Below are positions 12,261-24,960 of a stretch of DNA of 64,000 nucleotides, one piece after another. The notes beneath the pieces are model-generated. The model saw only the letters and a program-made list of their open reading frames with translations. It was not told where the DNA came from and did not search any database. The stretch covers positions 13,288,029 to 13,352,028 of the forward strand of contig CM075942.1 in NCBI GenBank assembly GCA_038030265.1, in the 5' to 3' direction. Source of the DNA: Corythucha ciliata. Its lineage: Eukaryota; Arthropoda; Insecta; Hemiptera; Tingidae. The position numbers were made by a program, and so were the translations under genes. Numbering within the stretch: position 1 is the first letter of the stretch; each line of letters starts with the position of its first letter.

Positions 12261-15200
12261 ACATATAGTGTTTGAATCCATTTTGGTGAGGCTGCAAATT
12301 TCCGATGTGTCTGAGATAAATTTAAAGTTTTAAACTCGTCTCTACCCGTTCCTATAATCGCACTGCAACACAATTTTTAGCTTGAACTAAAAATAGTTAT
12401 AGCAAGCTTTTTTCAAGTTCTGTCTAAATTCGCCGGACTCTGAAAAACATTAGCCGTGTGTTGTCAGAGCGTCGGATTATCATCAATGTGACCCCCCCCC
12501 CCTGGCCGGTGTTCAGTTTCTGTTGCTCGAATAGCGAATTGTGCGCGATGACAAATTTCATGATAATTTTAACTCAACGAACTCATTCTTCCATTAAATT
12601 TGCGTAATGTCCGTCACTCAACAAAAGAAATTTCATTATCTTTCACTGTCTCGTTGAGTGTAGAACGCTAGGCGACAGAAAATGAGCAAAGCGTGTAAAA
12701 AGTCCCCGGCGACCGCCGCACCCCTTTCTTTTCTTCGTCGACAAGACCTACCACTACCAGAGTCCCCCCCTCCACTCTTTTTTTCTGGCTTCCTGGGAAA
12801 GAAGGGGGGGGGGTGAGACAAAATAACGAATGACTTATAAATTGGAACTCCGCGTCGCTAATTACCTCGAGAGAGCTTCAGCTCTCATTTACTGTCAGAA
12901 ACTAGTAGTTGTCAGTGAGTTGTCAAACGTCTTTTCGAAAGAAAGTAAAAAAAAGACCGGATAACGTGAAAATTGGTTCTTTCACGGAATCCACTAACAA
13001 GTCCTAAGGAGGATGGTCTTGACGGGGTGGGGGGGGGGTGGAAAGGATGCTGGAGGAAAACCTTTAATATTTTTTAGGGGAGACGCTTAGCCTCAAAACG
13101 TCTTCCAACCACGGGATCTTGACACGTTGACTTACACCGTATTTATAGCTCTCCGCCCCTGCATGTTCTGTTCAACGCATCCAATTCCTCTCACTCCCCC
13201 CTCCACCCAAGCAAGAGCCCTCGTCAGTCGTCACAACTTTCCTACACTATGAGTTTGATTGACATTAATATGCTAAAAGAAATGAAAAAAAAAAAAAAAA
13301 TTCTCCCGCTCGTTCACCACGTAATTATTTTCAAGCCCCCCCCCCCCACGGTTTAGGTTCTTTTTCATCTTGTCTTCACGAATAAACTTTTATTTTTCAA
13401 AGGCCGGCATCCCCTTCAACCTCCCCCCAGTACACCTCATGCCCCTGGGGACGTCACTCCGGGAAAAACTTTTCCTTCAGTCCGAGAAAACTCGGTCTGA
13501 AAGGAGCCTCTCCACTTTCCCCCACCATCCAAACCAGAATCGTTTGATATTTAATAAACTCTCTCTTTTTTTTCTCTGGAAGTGCGGTTGTTAAGAGGTA
13601 GTGGTGGGAGAAGGAGAGAAGTGCCGAGACACTTCTCCTGAACAATGTGAAAAATTGATCTGAAATACCTTGCCTTTAACTCCTTGTGTGCTAATAATAG
13701 AAAGAAAGAAAAAAGATTGAATTGAAACGCTTCTACAATAATGAAAAATGGATCGGAGTCTTCACACTGATAATAGAAGCGGGTCGACTCTGCTGCGGCT
13801 ATTTCGGTGGGTAAATTCGTCAGAGTGCCACCATGGTCAAAGCCATGATTTGGACGAAAGTGAATTGAACGTGATCTCTCATGACTGTTATAAAGAGTCT
13901 CTCGCTCCTTTTCTACGGTCATCCTGATGACCGGAAGTGAATTGAGTGCGGTATAAGAGGCGAATAACAATTTGGCCAACGCAAAACTCAAAAGCTCTTT
14001 CCGCCTTTTCACCACCCGCTTCTTATTCGAGAAGAGGGAGTTGAGCGCATAATAAAAGGGCGGGGCCTAAACCGAAGATCCAACAGGTTGCAAATAAATT
14101 AGCGATTCTCTGTGGTATAGCAAAGGGTGGAGGCACTATAAAACCCATAAAACAAGGGGGTGATACAAATGGTTCTGGTGTATACCTCAATTTAATGATT
14201 TCCCTCTTCCCTCAACACTGCATCAACAATTCTCGCGCAAGGATGAGAAAGCGACGGTATAATGTAAACAAAAAACTCAGTTGGTCACACCTCGTTTACA
14301 TCTGTTTCTAACATACTCCCGGCGATACTTCCTCGACAGGATTGTCGGGGGGGGGGGGGGTCACGATGACGTTACTCCAGCTGCCAGTGCAGTTAACCGC
14401 AAGTTTAAGGAAGTTTAGAAAGCACTTTTACTTTTTAAAATACCTGTTTAGCTCGTTGAAGATTTCGGCCTGACCTCAGCAGCAACGCCGCCCCCCAAAT
14501 CTTTTTTTTTTTTTTTTTTTTTGTAAGCCCCGGAGGGCCACAAGGCGTGAATACATTACAAAAATTCCCCTCGCATCCATACAAAAAGAATAGGCTACAC
14601 TCTAGTTTTCAACCAATTTATAGGAAAAAACAGGGTACCCTCAACGTATAGAATGTTGAAAGACATAAATTAACGGGTTTTGAACTGAGTCAAACGGTCG
14701 CAAATAGTCGTATAAGGAATAAAAACCATCTGTTAGGGCTTATAATCTGTACGCCTGATATATAAAAAGGAAAGAGGAGAAGGAAATTCCATTGGCAAAG
14801 TGCAGGATCAATAAAATTCACTTAAAATGACGGGTTATTTATCATTTTAAATTAATGCCACGTATAAGTTAAACCGTCCGCCCATTTTAAGACGGCACCT
14901 TTCAAGTTTTTAACAATTAAAAAAAAACCTGGTCCTTATTTAAACGAGCAAAAACGAGAGGGGCCGCTCGGGAAATGATTCCATCAATAGATAGGAAAAT
15001 TCCATGTTTTTGGAATGAGTAACCAGAAAGAAAACAGTCTGGGTGAAAATACTGTATGTAAATGTATTCAATCGATCATCCTTTATTTGCATTTTGTTTA
15101 AAATCGAGAAACAACGCATTTTTCTACGGTTGGCTCCTTCCCCTACGGTTTATTGTTGTTTTTTTTAAACGATCTATGTCAATGTAAACAAGTTTTTTGT

Positions 15201-16319
15201 CCGAGTTTCGTAGATTCGAAGGCAGGAATGGAGATTGTAAACAGCTAGAGCTGGGAAATGAATAAGAAAGTAAGAAAATTTTAATAAATAAATATAACTG
15301 ACCTATGATCATGCAGTAGCTGGTTGTTAAAAAACAAGCCAAGCCGCTTTTCTAAAGGTCGGCATACTTGGAAACGTTTTCTATTCCCCTCCTGCACCCC
15401 TGGACAACCACCTTTTGACCACATCCTCATCGTGTCCCTCTTTTCATCTTCTTTTTGTCTCTCAAAGAGTTCTCTTCTTCTTAAGGCATTAAGGAGGGTG
15501 GATGTCCTCAGAAGAAGCCCTCTCATCGTGCTTTTTTTTTTTTTTTTCGATAAATATGGCGAACAGATGGTGTGACCAGTAGGACGAGGGCAAAAAAAAA
15601 AGGACGGAGGCGGCGCCGTTTGGAAAAGACATGGGACAGAAAATGGGTGAACATTTGCTAAGTTGGTGCAGAGAAGGGAGGATAATACAACGTGAAATTC
15701 CCGCGGACGATAAACCTTTGAGACGAATCAGTGGAAGGGGGAGGGGGGCTCAGACAAAATTATTTAACAATAACTATAAGAAAAATGCTAATTTGTTACC
15801 TACTGATAGTTGTCAACGTCCTCTGACTCAGAAATCACACCAGCTCAGTTCAAAAAAGGGGCCACTCATTGTTTGACAGGGGGAAGCAAATTGTTTCCAG
15901 CCTTGGAAGGCCACAATACGAGAGTGAGAAAAAAAATTAAATTGCAGTTTAACTTAAAGGGCGGTGTTTAGTTGTCATTAACTCAAAAAGGGTTGAAGGG
16001 ACTGGAATATGTGTCAGTGTAGTTGCCATTCCTTCTTTATTCATCGCACCTCAGGTGCAAGTGTTTTGGTTGAAGGGGCGAGAAACGATTAAGGAAGGAC
16101 TCCTGTTCAGGTTATAATGAATGAGATTTATGGTATAATGCTCAAACGGGTTTCTTATATAGGAAAAGAAGAGCCGTAGAAGAAAGAATGGCTGCTATCA
16201 AGGGGGTGAACGAAAGGATAGAGGTGGCGCGAAAGAATCATTAGTTTTCCTTCTATCCGTCCCTTGACAAGTTGCTACTGCTAACTGCTAAGGATGAGCC
16301 CTCATGGGTCCTTGTACAG
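12261..16319. other. Repeat-poor intron island
   Basis: About 4 kb without array pattern or transposon coding sequence. It contains homopolymer runs (C at 12492-12502, G at 14347-14360, A and T runs). ORFs up to 154 codons on the minus strand (13551-14015) show no domain and look like chance. A candidate region for intronic enhancers on grounds of sequence uniqueness only. Confidence 0.4.
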
Positions 16320-17050
16320 TTTGAGTTGTCAGGGAAAAATCTCGCTTGCAAAATACAGCCACACAAAATTGGGTTTTTGAATCATGAAAATTGAAGGCAC
16401 TAGATCCACAAAATGGGGGTCTATAGACAGAGCCAAACGTGCGATTGCGAAATTGACGCATTTGAGCCAAAACACCCAGAATTTCCATTTGAAACAGCGA
16501 AATCCATGAAATTGGTTCAATAAAGTGACACAAACCCGAGAAATTTGGTTTAAATAAGAGAATCCGTCAAATTGCGCTTGTAGAGGGCCAATTCCTAGAA
16601 ATTTGGTTTTCTAAGACCTAAAAGGCTAAAATTGAAGAAATATTTCTACTAAAACTGAGGAAAAACGCTTGCTCGTGGATCAAATTGAGAAATAGCACAC
16701 AATCGTGGCCATGACCCCCATGAAACGCTGTAAATGTTTGGCTAGAATATTCCTGGTCTCGATGAAGTGAACTCAACCTATGGTAGGAGGGGGGAGGGAT
16801 GGCATGGTCTCTCACGTCCCGCCGCTGGCACTTCTGAGCCACCTTATATTTTGACCTGTTTGCGACACGTTTTCTAGGGGTAACTGAGAATTGTCCAAAG
16901 GACTCGTAGACCACGTGCGGTTCAAATAGAAACACTTTGAAAACATAAACATTCAGCCTAAAAACCGTCCCTGAACAATTTCTGGCAAAAATGATCAATT
17001 TTTTTTTTAATTGGCAAAACCGCGAATTTTGAGGATTCTTGACACAGGGA
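16320..17050. repeat. Degenerate repeat array, family C
   Basis: GCCAAACGTGCG / CGAAATTGG / GGTTTTTGAATCA-type units, clear at 16360-16620 and again at 16960-17030, with a 300 bp less regular stretch between. Confidence 0.6.
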
Positions 17051-17419
17051 GTCCAAAAATCAAGACGAATTTCCGATCAGATGAGCGGTTGATGGGGTTC
17101 TGCAGTGATGCCATCGTATTTGACCACTTATTGCTCACGTTCGAATAAGGATGTGGGCAGTACGTTAAACATGCTATCCACACAATCGACAGCTGCCTGA
17201 ATTACAGCAGAGTTTCAAGCCACGATACACGGTAAAGATTCAACCTTGGCAGGCGGGGATCCAGGGAGGGGCTCATGGGGCTTGAGCCTCCTTCTACAGC
17301 TCAGTGGGCAAGGTGGGGGGAACGACTGGGTCATCGATTGAGTCAATTAATATTTTACGGCGCGAATAGCTTCTTATTTTGCCATTTCGCAAGGCAGGGA
17401 TCGCGTCAGTTAAGTCTTA

Positions 17420-17551
17420 AGGCCATTCACAAGCTCTATGTTTGCGTCGCGTGGAGTCTATGCAACCAAACAAAATGCTTCATTTTTCGAAGGAATAAAT
17501 TTTATATAAATAATTTAACACAACGCAAACATAGAGCTTGTGAACGGGCCT
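17420..17551. mobile_element. Harbinger-like MITE, 132 bp
   Basis: Terminal inverted repeats of about 33 bp begin AGGCC and contain TTCACAAGCTCTATGTTTGC on both arms, with one gap and two or three mismatches between arms. Both ends are flanked by the trinucleotide TTA (17417-17419 and 17552-17554), the TWA-type duplication of PIF/Harbinger elements. The internal 60 bp is AT-rich and non-coding, so the element is non-autonomous. Superfamily assignment rests on the 3 bp duplication and terminal GGCC and is inferred. Confidence 0.75.
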
Positions 17552-17569
17552 TTATACACAGCGCAAATG

Positions 17570-18840
17570 CAGTATAGCCATTTTAATTGCGTGGAGGCTC
17601 AGTGTTTGGTCATTTATGAAGCACGAATTGTAAGTTTCGCCATTTCCCGGGCACGAATTATCGGTTTAGCAATTTTTAGGGCGTGATTAGTCAATTAAGA
17701 AAACAGCGCAAGTTCAAGCATGAATCGCAAGTTCAACCATTTAGAGCCGCATAGTTTAACCAATTTTTGAGCGTGATATCTCCAGTTTGGCAATTTTGAC
17801 TGCGCAAACTGTCAGTACGTTCATTTCTAGCGGGCGAGAATAGTCAGTGTGATATTTTCAGGGCACACAAATCCGTCTTTTTAGTCTGGAGTACGAATTC
17901 TGTTTAGCGATTATCATCAAGGGCTGAATCGTTAATATAACAATTTTTGGGACACAAACACTCAGTTTTGCCATTTTTATGGTACAAATAGTGCAAATTG
18001 TGACGTCATTTATATGTGGAAGGAATGAATATTAGTCTCAGCGATATTTTCAGAGCAAACATCATCTGTTTTGGTGTTTCAGGGTCCGAATGGTAATTTT
18101 TGCCATTTTTGAAGCGAGAACTGCCAGTTTGCCCATTTTTACACCAGGCATTGCGTGTTTAGTAATTTTATACGCACAAGTGTTATTCAAATTTGGCCAT
18201 TTAAAGGGCAGGAATCACTTGTTCAGGCATTTTAGGGGGCGAATTTGTGGCTCGTAAAGTCAGTTTTACCATGTTTAGAGCGAAAATCGCTAGTCAGCTT
18301 GGGCATTTCCAAAGCGCGAATCGTCAGTTTTGCAATTTTTTAGGGCGTAAATAGTCACATCAAGCCAAAGGCGCGAATGGTTAGTTTGGCCTTTCTTTGA
18401 ACGCAGATGGCCTATTTTGCAGTTTTCAGGGCAGAAATATTCTTCCAAGGCATTTTCAGGGCGTGAATAGTCAGTTTTACCGTTTTGTTTGGAACACGAA
18501 TATGTTCCGTCAAGCCAGAGGTGCAAATGGTCAGTATTGCCCATTTTGGTCCACGAATTGTCAGTTTGGCCATTTTCAGGGCTTCAAGAATCGGGCATAG
18601 ACATCAGGCTAGCCATTTTCAGGGCGCTTGAAGTCCGTTTAGCTTTTTTTAAATCGAGAATTGTTCCACACATTTAGTCACCTCATCTACTATCAAAGCG
18701 CTAATAGTCAGTTTTACCCCTTTGGGATGCTATTACCTTTAGTTTAGCCGTTTTAATGGTGGGCATAGCCATAGTTTGGCTATTTTTAGGCATTGAATGG
18801 CTGTCAAGCCATTTATAGAGCGAAACAGAGAATTTCCCAA
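17570..18840. repeat. Degenerate repeat array, family A (long block)
   Basis: The clearest family-A array: about 35-40 units of 28-38 bp carrying GTCAGTTTTGCC, CATTTTCAGGGCG and GCGAATAGTC/GCGAATCGTC words in constant order. Units are strongly diverged but orientation is uniform. Confidence 0.85.
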
Positions 18841-19165
18841 GAAATTAAAATTGAGACATAATTGTCGATCAGGCAAAAAAATATCAATGAAAGAGTTCTC
18901 ACAGGGACCCCACTGTTTTTAACTTCCTGCAGCCAAACTTTCCCTCGGGCAGGCCTGAAGGCTAAGGAAGAATCTCGATGCTTGTGGACCACTCTGTGTA
19001 GCCTGGGGGCTCTTACTAGTGACCCTGGAGCCGATAAAAATTGTCCACGGTAGAATTGTGAAAAAGCACTCATTTGCGGGGGTGGGCAAAATTTAGAGAG
19101 AAAAAACCTCGAGTAACTTCTTTGTGCCCACTGCAATTCTGGATCCGCGCCTGGAGTTAAGATGG
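18841..19165. other. Non-array insert inside family A
   Basis: About 320 bp of different, more GC-rich sequence interrupts the family-A array. Its right end holds CTGGATCCGCGCCTGGAG (19139-19156), close to the reverse complement of CAGGCGGGGATCCAGG at about 17251-17266. Probably an old dispersed element; no coding capacity and no clear target duplication seen. Confidence 0.4.
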
Positions 19166-19850
19166 GAAAGGCAATTTTTTGAGCGTTAACTGTTAGCTTG
19201 CTGTTTCCAAGGAGTGAATAGGCAGTTTGGCTATTTTTGGGCCCGAGGTTTAGTTTATTTTCGTCAATGACCATTTTTTAAATGCGATTGGAAAGCTTTG
19301 CTGTTTTCAGCGCACAGATCGTGTTTTAGTCATTTCAAGGGTGGATAGAGCAATTTTCAGGACGTAAATGGCAATAACGGTCATTTCTAGGGCGTGATTA
19401 GTCAGTTTGACCATTTTCAGGCGACGAATCGTCAATTTAATTCAAATTTAGTTTGCATTTATTTACTGTTGGAGGCATTTAAGACGCACATCGCACGTTT
19501 TCTTCGCACGAATTGACAGTTCTGTTAGTTCCACCGAGTCTCTTATAAGGGGCTTATACATTTCAAAATGATTTACTAGATGCAGGACACCAAAGTATCA
19601 GTTTTAGTGCCAATTAGTACGGCCATGAGGCAAAGACGTTAGACTGTTCGAGTATAAACTGAGCTGACTATAAACAGTAGCCATTTTGAAGGCGCGAATC
19701 GTGATTCTGTAGCCTCTGAAGGGCGCAGATGGTCAGTTTGGATATTTTCAGAGCGTGAAACAGCCAGTTTAGCTATTTTATGGCATGAATCGTCAGTACA
19801 GACATTTTATACTGAGCCAAAATAAGTCACTGAATATTCGAATCAGCCCA
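19166..19850. repeat. Degenerate repeat array, family A
   Basis: Resumption of the array: GTCAGTTTGACCATTTTCAG-type units, same orientation as 17570-18840, fading into family B at about 19800-19850. Confidence 0.75.
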
Positions 19851-20430
19851 CGAAAGTGCTAAAGTGCTAATTCTGGAAGCTGAAATGTAGAAATATGCAC
19901 TAATTCTCGTTTTCCGACAAAAAAGCGCTAAATGACAGTTGAAATTGAGAAAAAAATCGCTATTTCATGGAATATAAGTTGGGATAAATATTTGTATCCG
20001 AATAAAATTGAGAAAAACTCTTATTCGCTGATGAAATCAATAAGAGAAATCGCTAAATAAGACTATGAGTGAGAAAATACGCTAATTCACGGTTAAAATT
20101 GGGAAAAAGAGCTGAGACGAGGTTAAAATGGAGAAAAATCGCTAGTTTGCTGGCTAAAATCATGACTTCGCGACTGAAGTTGAGGAAAACTGCTAATTTC
20201 TGGTTAACATTTAAAAAAGGCGCTAATTCACAGCTAAAACTTAAAATAAAAATCAAAATCCATGGCGAAAAATGAGAAAACGCTCATTCAAGCTATCACC
20301 ATGAAAAACGCTAATTCACGGGTAAAATTTGAATAAAAATGATAAAAAAAACCCTTATTCGTGGTTGAAATTAAGAAGTAATGCTGATCCATGGCCAAAA
20401 GTCAATGGGAATCGACCAAAACTAACAAGA
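19851..20430 (+). repeat. Degenerate repeat array, family B (forward)
   Basis: Units of about 28-34 bp on the pattern CGCTAATTCGCGGCTAAAAT followed by TGAGAAAAA. Forward orientation is taken as GCTAATTC reading left to right. Confidence 0.8.
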
Positions 20431-22799
20431 CAAAACGGTTATTTTCGACCACCTTGACAGGTACTTCGATATGGGTGTTTTGGCCGGGGCAGACTGAATT
20501 TTGTTAATTGAGCGTTGCCCGGTTAAAATTGCAGTTCATCTGTAACGTTTATGAGACATAAGCGTGAGCATAAAAGCGATCATTTTTATTTGTGACCTCT
20601 TTTCCTGCTCTATATTTTTCCTTGTTGTGACTTACTAAAGTCAAGTAGTGATATCCGAGCAATAAATTACCCCCTCTCACACGACCTCACGCATCCAGAC
20701 GTTTTAAAAAGATACACAACGTTTGGGCTGTCCCTCCCTCACCCCCACAGCCTCGCCACCCAACGAACCACATAACCACTAAAAACCAGCGTGATAAACT
20801 GAGGGACTTGAGTGTTTACACTTTGATGTGGTGGTCTCAAAAAACACTGGGGGTTGATGTATATACCTGGAAGGAAAAAGCTTCGATTTATACCTTGAGC
20901 ACCTGTTTCTTCCGTCTAAATCTGGACCTTCCCACCGGCCGTCTTCAACGTAGCCGACACCGTCCCTTTTTTATGATGCATGAAAGAGTGATTCGAAATA
21001 GTGGTGGTGGCGGGGGCGGAGGCTGAGATTTTTGGTTAAAAATAAACAATTTCCAATGGTTTTTTGGGATTCGCGACTGGACTGAAGCTAAAGAATGAAA
21101 AGAACGACAGGCCTATACACGCATAAAAAAAAAGAAACACCTTGAATCGAATGGAGGGGGCTACTTAATAGGAATATAAATGATGGAGAAAAGTGGGCTC
21201 TGTGGCCATCTAAATGATTTATGACTAACCTGCCGTGCCCCCCCACCCCAATCCGGCCCTATTATTACGATACAGAATAACTTAATAACGCCGTATCTAT
21301 ACACAACCAAATTATTCATATCGCCATTAACGTTCTACGAACGCGCCGTATACGCTTCTAATCGAATTATTGAAAGGCGACACCCCCCCCCCCCCCAAGA
21401 ACAAGGTTGGCACCGTGTCAGGGGAGTACGGCTGTTTCTTTTAACGGCAAACGTTACAGGAATTGCGGAAATATTAGAAAACTCACATTAGCTAGATTAA
21501 ATAGCTACGCGACTCTCTATAAGAAAAACTATGGGTGGGGTGCATTCCAACGTTTAAACGACACGTTGCTAATTATACACAATGATCTACTGATTCTTTA
21601 AAATGCGGTTCTTGGTTCTCCGAATAAACGTTATTTCAACGGTGAGGCGAAGCGAAGGATAAATTAAGCAATTCGGCCACACCTTTCTATTAAATACGAC
21701 GAGTAGCTGAAAGTGAGGGGGGGGGGGCTCTTTCAAAACATACCACGGTGGTTCCTTGCAGTATCTCCGCAAAGATGATTCCTAAAGCCTCGAAAAAAAA
21801 GAGATTATCACACATAGTAGACCAAGCCCTATACTTAGAGCTATCATTGGCGCAAGATATCAAGACTTTAAAACAGGTCTCCCTCAACCTCCTCGCTCCC
21901 CATCATTCCGTGTTGTTTTTACCTTTTTCATGAATAAGTCGAACGGAAAAATTGACTTCAACCCTCAGTAGAACAAGCCCCTACCCCTTCTTGGTTAATA
22001 TTTACGTCCTATCGAAAAAAAGAGACCTTGGAAATCAAGAATAAGTGGTCTTGTTAAACTTACAGAAAAGGGGAAAAAAGGATATCTCGAAGGAGGGGTG
22101 ATTTTTTTTTTTTTTTTTTCCTTGCTGTGTGCGGCAAAGGACTTATCACTCTTCGATGGAGATTCATGGGGTTTCTTGTGTATGGGAGATGGTGTGTATA
22201 TTTAATATTAACTCATGCATTTCCTTTTGCATTCAATTTGAAAGGTTGATGATGATGTTCGGTGTATTTATACGTTCATGTGGTTCAGATAACAACAAAA
22301 AATTACACGTTGACAACTCGTTAGATGAACCAACTGTTGACAGAGAAAAGGGTGGGGTAAGGGTCGTAACCGGAGAAAATGAGCTTTCGAAAAAAAAAAA
22401 AAACATTGAAAATAGGACCTATAGCGAACAAACAAGCCAGAATGCTGTTGCAATCGTTTGATTGACCCCGCAAGGGTTCCAATGTTCTGAGTGACCACAA
22501 ACTAAAGCAAGACCACCATAGACCAACGTTATATTTTGTGGACCTCATCCCGCTGGAAAGGTCAGGGGGGGGGGGCAAGAACTCAAGAGACATCACTACC
22601 CCCGAGAGAGGAAAGTCATTATTACCTCATTCCTTTCTAGCACCTTACGGATTATAAGAGTCAAGGGGTTACTTGCTCCCACAGAGCCGGGGAGGTAAGA
22701 CTGGCTCATGTGCATCCCGCCGCTAGGGAAGACAGAGCGTAGTAGCTCTACTACAGCCGGACGGCAGGAAGAACCAAATGTATTAAATCTACTACATCA
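20431..22799. other. Repeat-poor intron island
   Basis: No array pattern. Several homopolymers (C at 21383-21396, G at 21718-21727 and 22565-22575, T at about 22102-22119). No recognisable coding region. Confidence 0.4.
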
Positions 22800-23008
22800 G
22801 CACCGAAAGTATTGAGAAAAAACATGAATTGGACTATTTCGTGGTTAGAATATAGACACCACGTGATTTTGAGGTTTGGGCTATTTTGCCGATAGAACGG
22901 AAAAAATGCATAGTTTTTGGCTCCAAGAAACGCGAAAAATCCGCGAAATTGACTTTTTCGATAACGAAATCCGAGGAATTGGGTTTCATAGCTGCTCAGT
23001 GGGCGTTG
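22800..23008. repeat. Short family-C remnant
   Basis: A few degenerate units (ATCCGCGAAATTGACTTTTT, CCGAGGAATTGGGTTTC) just left of the Gypsy insertion; the pattern stops at the insertion. Confidence 0.5.
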
Positions 23009-23091
23009 CTGGTGAAGTGGTTTGGTTATCACTTCTGAATAAGGCGCTTGAGACAAAAAGTATTTATTTTTGACAGAACCCAAAAACTCCA

Positions 23092-24147
23092 AAGGTTTGA
23101 AAGAAAACGTGCCGGGAAACAACAAACGTCAGAACCGGTGTCGAGAAGAAACTCGAAAGGCGTTCGATGTTTTGCGGAATTACGGTCGGTAATGAAAAGG
23201 CGGTACTTTCCGATTTTGCAGTCAGCTGCCGCCGTTACTGGCTGCTGGTGGCGTTTTTTTGAATGAAACGAACAGGGCGGTCTGCATTTTGATGCTCGTT
23301 CATTGAACTTGGCGTGGTACCAACAGAATGTCGATTGTGAAGCTGCCGATGGACTGCGAGAACGGGTTGAATGACTTTGACGAGAACGGGAGCGAGAGTG
23401 TCGAGGGTTGTTGGAAATTCGGAGTGTGAGGTCTGCGAGCTGTTGACGAATCTCGGTGAGTTCACGACTGATATCTTGTCCTGGGGGAGATACAGCGTTG
23501 ACGACGGGGAAAGAGGGATGAGAAGAAGCTATGGCAGGTTGAATTTCCATTATTTTGTCCGCTGTTGCGGAGAGACGGTCGAGCGGCGAGTCAGACTGTG
23601 TTTGGAGAATGGCTTGGACAGGGGGCGGGAGACGTTGGATCCACAAAGATCTTAACAGATTTTCATGCACCGGGGTCGGTCCAGCCAGAGATCGTAAGTG
23701 TCGGAGGAATTGCGATGGTTTCCAGTCACCTACTTCCTCTTGGGAGAGTAGCTGTCGAACACGTTGAGACTCGGAAACAGAAAGGCGTTCGATGAGAGCG
23801 TTTTTGAGAGTTGTATAGGGGTTCTGCGCAGGAGGTGTTGCTACTAGGTCTTCGATTTCGCTGATATATCGTTCGTCGAGTTGAGAGATTAAATGCGAAT
23901 ACTTCGTTGTCTCTTGAGTGATGCCGGCGAGAGCGAATTGGGCATCTACTTGAGAAAACCACAATGTCGGTTTATTTCTCCAGAACGGAGGAAGTTTCGG
24001 AGTGACGCGGCTGACGAAGGCGGGGTTTGCGTTTTGAGGAGAGGCTTGATTATCGTCGCCGACCGGTGGAGCGGCGGGAGGCGTCAACTCTTGAATTTGT
24101 TGGCGTAATTGAGCGAGTTGCTCAACCAATTCTTCGATGTTGGCCAT
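23092..24147 (-). pseudogene. Ty3/Gypsy gag and protease start, truncated
   Basis: Open frame starting at 24147, 62 bp inside the LTR after the primer binding site. Residues 1-40 are Gln/Pro-rich with a short coiled coil. Residues 50-200 form the gag capsid-like region (KLPPFWRNKP, LWFSQVDAQF). Residues 252-268 are an Arg/Ser-rich basic tract. An atypical zinc finger follows (C275, H278, C288, C292: CX2HX9CX3C). The retropepsin active site begins at 336-340 (DTGSD). The open frame continues to 23029, but from about residue 351 it is translated from the inverted LTR fragment and is not native. The gag frame itself has no stop, so the copy is fairly young or was captured recently. Confidence 0.85.
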
Positions 24148-24194
24148 GTCACGTCGAGCGTCGGGGTCGGATGTCGAATTTTCTTGTTAATGAA

Positions 24195-24209
24195 CGTCGC
24201 GGGTCACCA
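24195..24209 (-). other. Candidate primer binding site
   Basis: TGGTGACCCGCGACG on the minus strand, three bases after the LTR end. Position and TGG start fit a tRNA 3' end primer site of a Ty3/Gypsy element; the tRNA was not identified. Confidence 0.6.
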
Positions 24210-24212
24210 ATT

Positions 24213-24421
24213 TGAAGTGGTTTGGTTATCACTTCTGAATAAGGCGCTTGAGACAAAGAGGCAATGACAACAAGACAACGAGGCAATGAGCACAAGCAAG
24301 ACAACAATGGGCAAGAGACAATGAGGCGCTTGATTTCTACTTTGGAGTTTTTGGGTTCTGTCAAAAATAAATACTTTTTGTCTCAAGCGCCTTATTCAGA
24401 AGTGATAACTAAACCACTTCA
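24213..24421 (-). repeat. LTR of the deleted Gypsy element (209 bp)
   Basis: Starts TG and ends CA. Unusually, its two ends are themselves inverted repeats of about 45 bp (24213-24257 against 24377-24421), with GAATAAGGCGCTTGAGACAA on both arms. The interior is CA/AC-rich (GACAACAAGACAACGAGGCA). Confidence 0.85.
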
Positions 24422-24524
24422 CTGGTTTGACGGATTTCCCGTCAGATCTGACACGGATTTTGAAAGTGGCTGGCGGTAAAAAATTCCGTCCAACGGATGA
24501 CCCAATGCCATGTTCGCCTAGGAG

Positions 24525-24616
24525 GCAGGCCTACATCTACATCGAGGGGCAAGTAACGGAAATTTATATGAGGCTCTTTAGTCTCTAAATAATAATGAAA
24601 TATAACTTTCACGTGA
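24525..24616. repeat. Dispersed repeat copy 1
   Basis: Aligns by eye at about 75-80% with 52970-53066: shared words CCTACATCT, CGGAAATTT, ATATGAGGC/CTATGAGGC, GTCTCTAAA and ATATAAC before TTCACG. No coding capacity. Confidence 0.6.
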
Positions 24617-24689
24617 ATTGTAGCTCCTGATTTACGTTTTTCTCAGATATAGCAGCAAATTAGAAGTTTTCATCACTTTAAACTACATG

Positions 24690-24924
24690 AATTGACACAT
24701 TTTCTTGATTTTGGCCGCGAATTAGCCTTTTTTCTCAATTTTAGCCACGAATTAGCCCTTTATCTCAAAGAAATTTGGACGCGAATCATCGTTGCACTCA
24801 AATTTAGTAGTAAATTAGCAAATTTTTTTTCTTTTCATTAGATCTTTTTCTCAGTTTTAGCTAACGATGCCACCTGAAACCTCGAATAATGTGTTTTCAT
24901 ACATTTTAGCCGTGAATCATCTTC

Positions 24925-24960
<36 letters not shown>

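Larger units (their letters stand above)
23013..24421 (-). mobile_element. Internally deleted Ty3/Gypsy element with inverted LTR ends
   Basis: The right end is a full LTR on the minus strand (24213-24421). The left end, 23013-23091, is about 79 bp matching the START of that same LTR but on the + strand. Both outer termini are therefore LTR 5' ends (TGAAGTGG) facing inward, flanked by a 4 bp duplication CTGG (23009-23012 and 24422-24425). Between them is a minus-strand gag and the start of the protease. Everything from mid-protease onward (RT, RNase H, integrase) is missing. The arrangement resembles an auto-integration or inverted-recombination product that was then inserted, rather than a simple deletion. 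Confidence 0.8.

Noticed and set aside
13551..14015. 154-codon minus-strand ORF in the intron
   Set aside because: No domain recognised; length is within chance for a 42 kb intron and the reading is low in structure.
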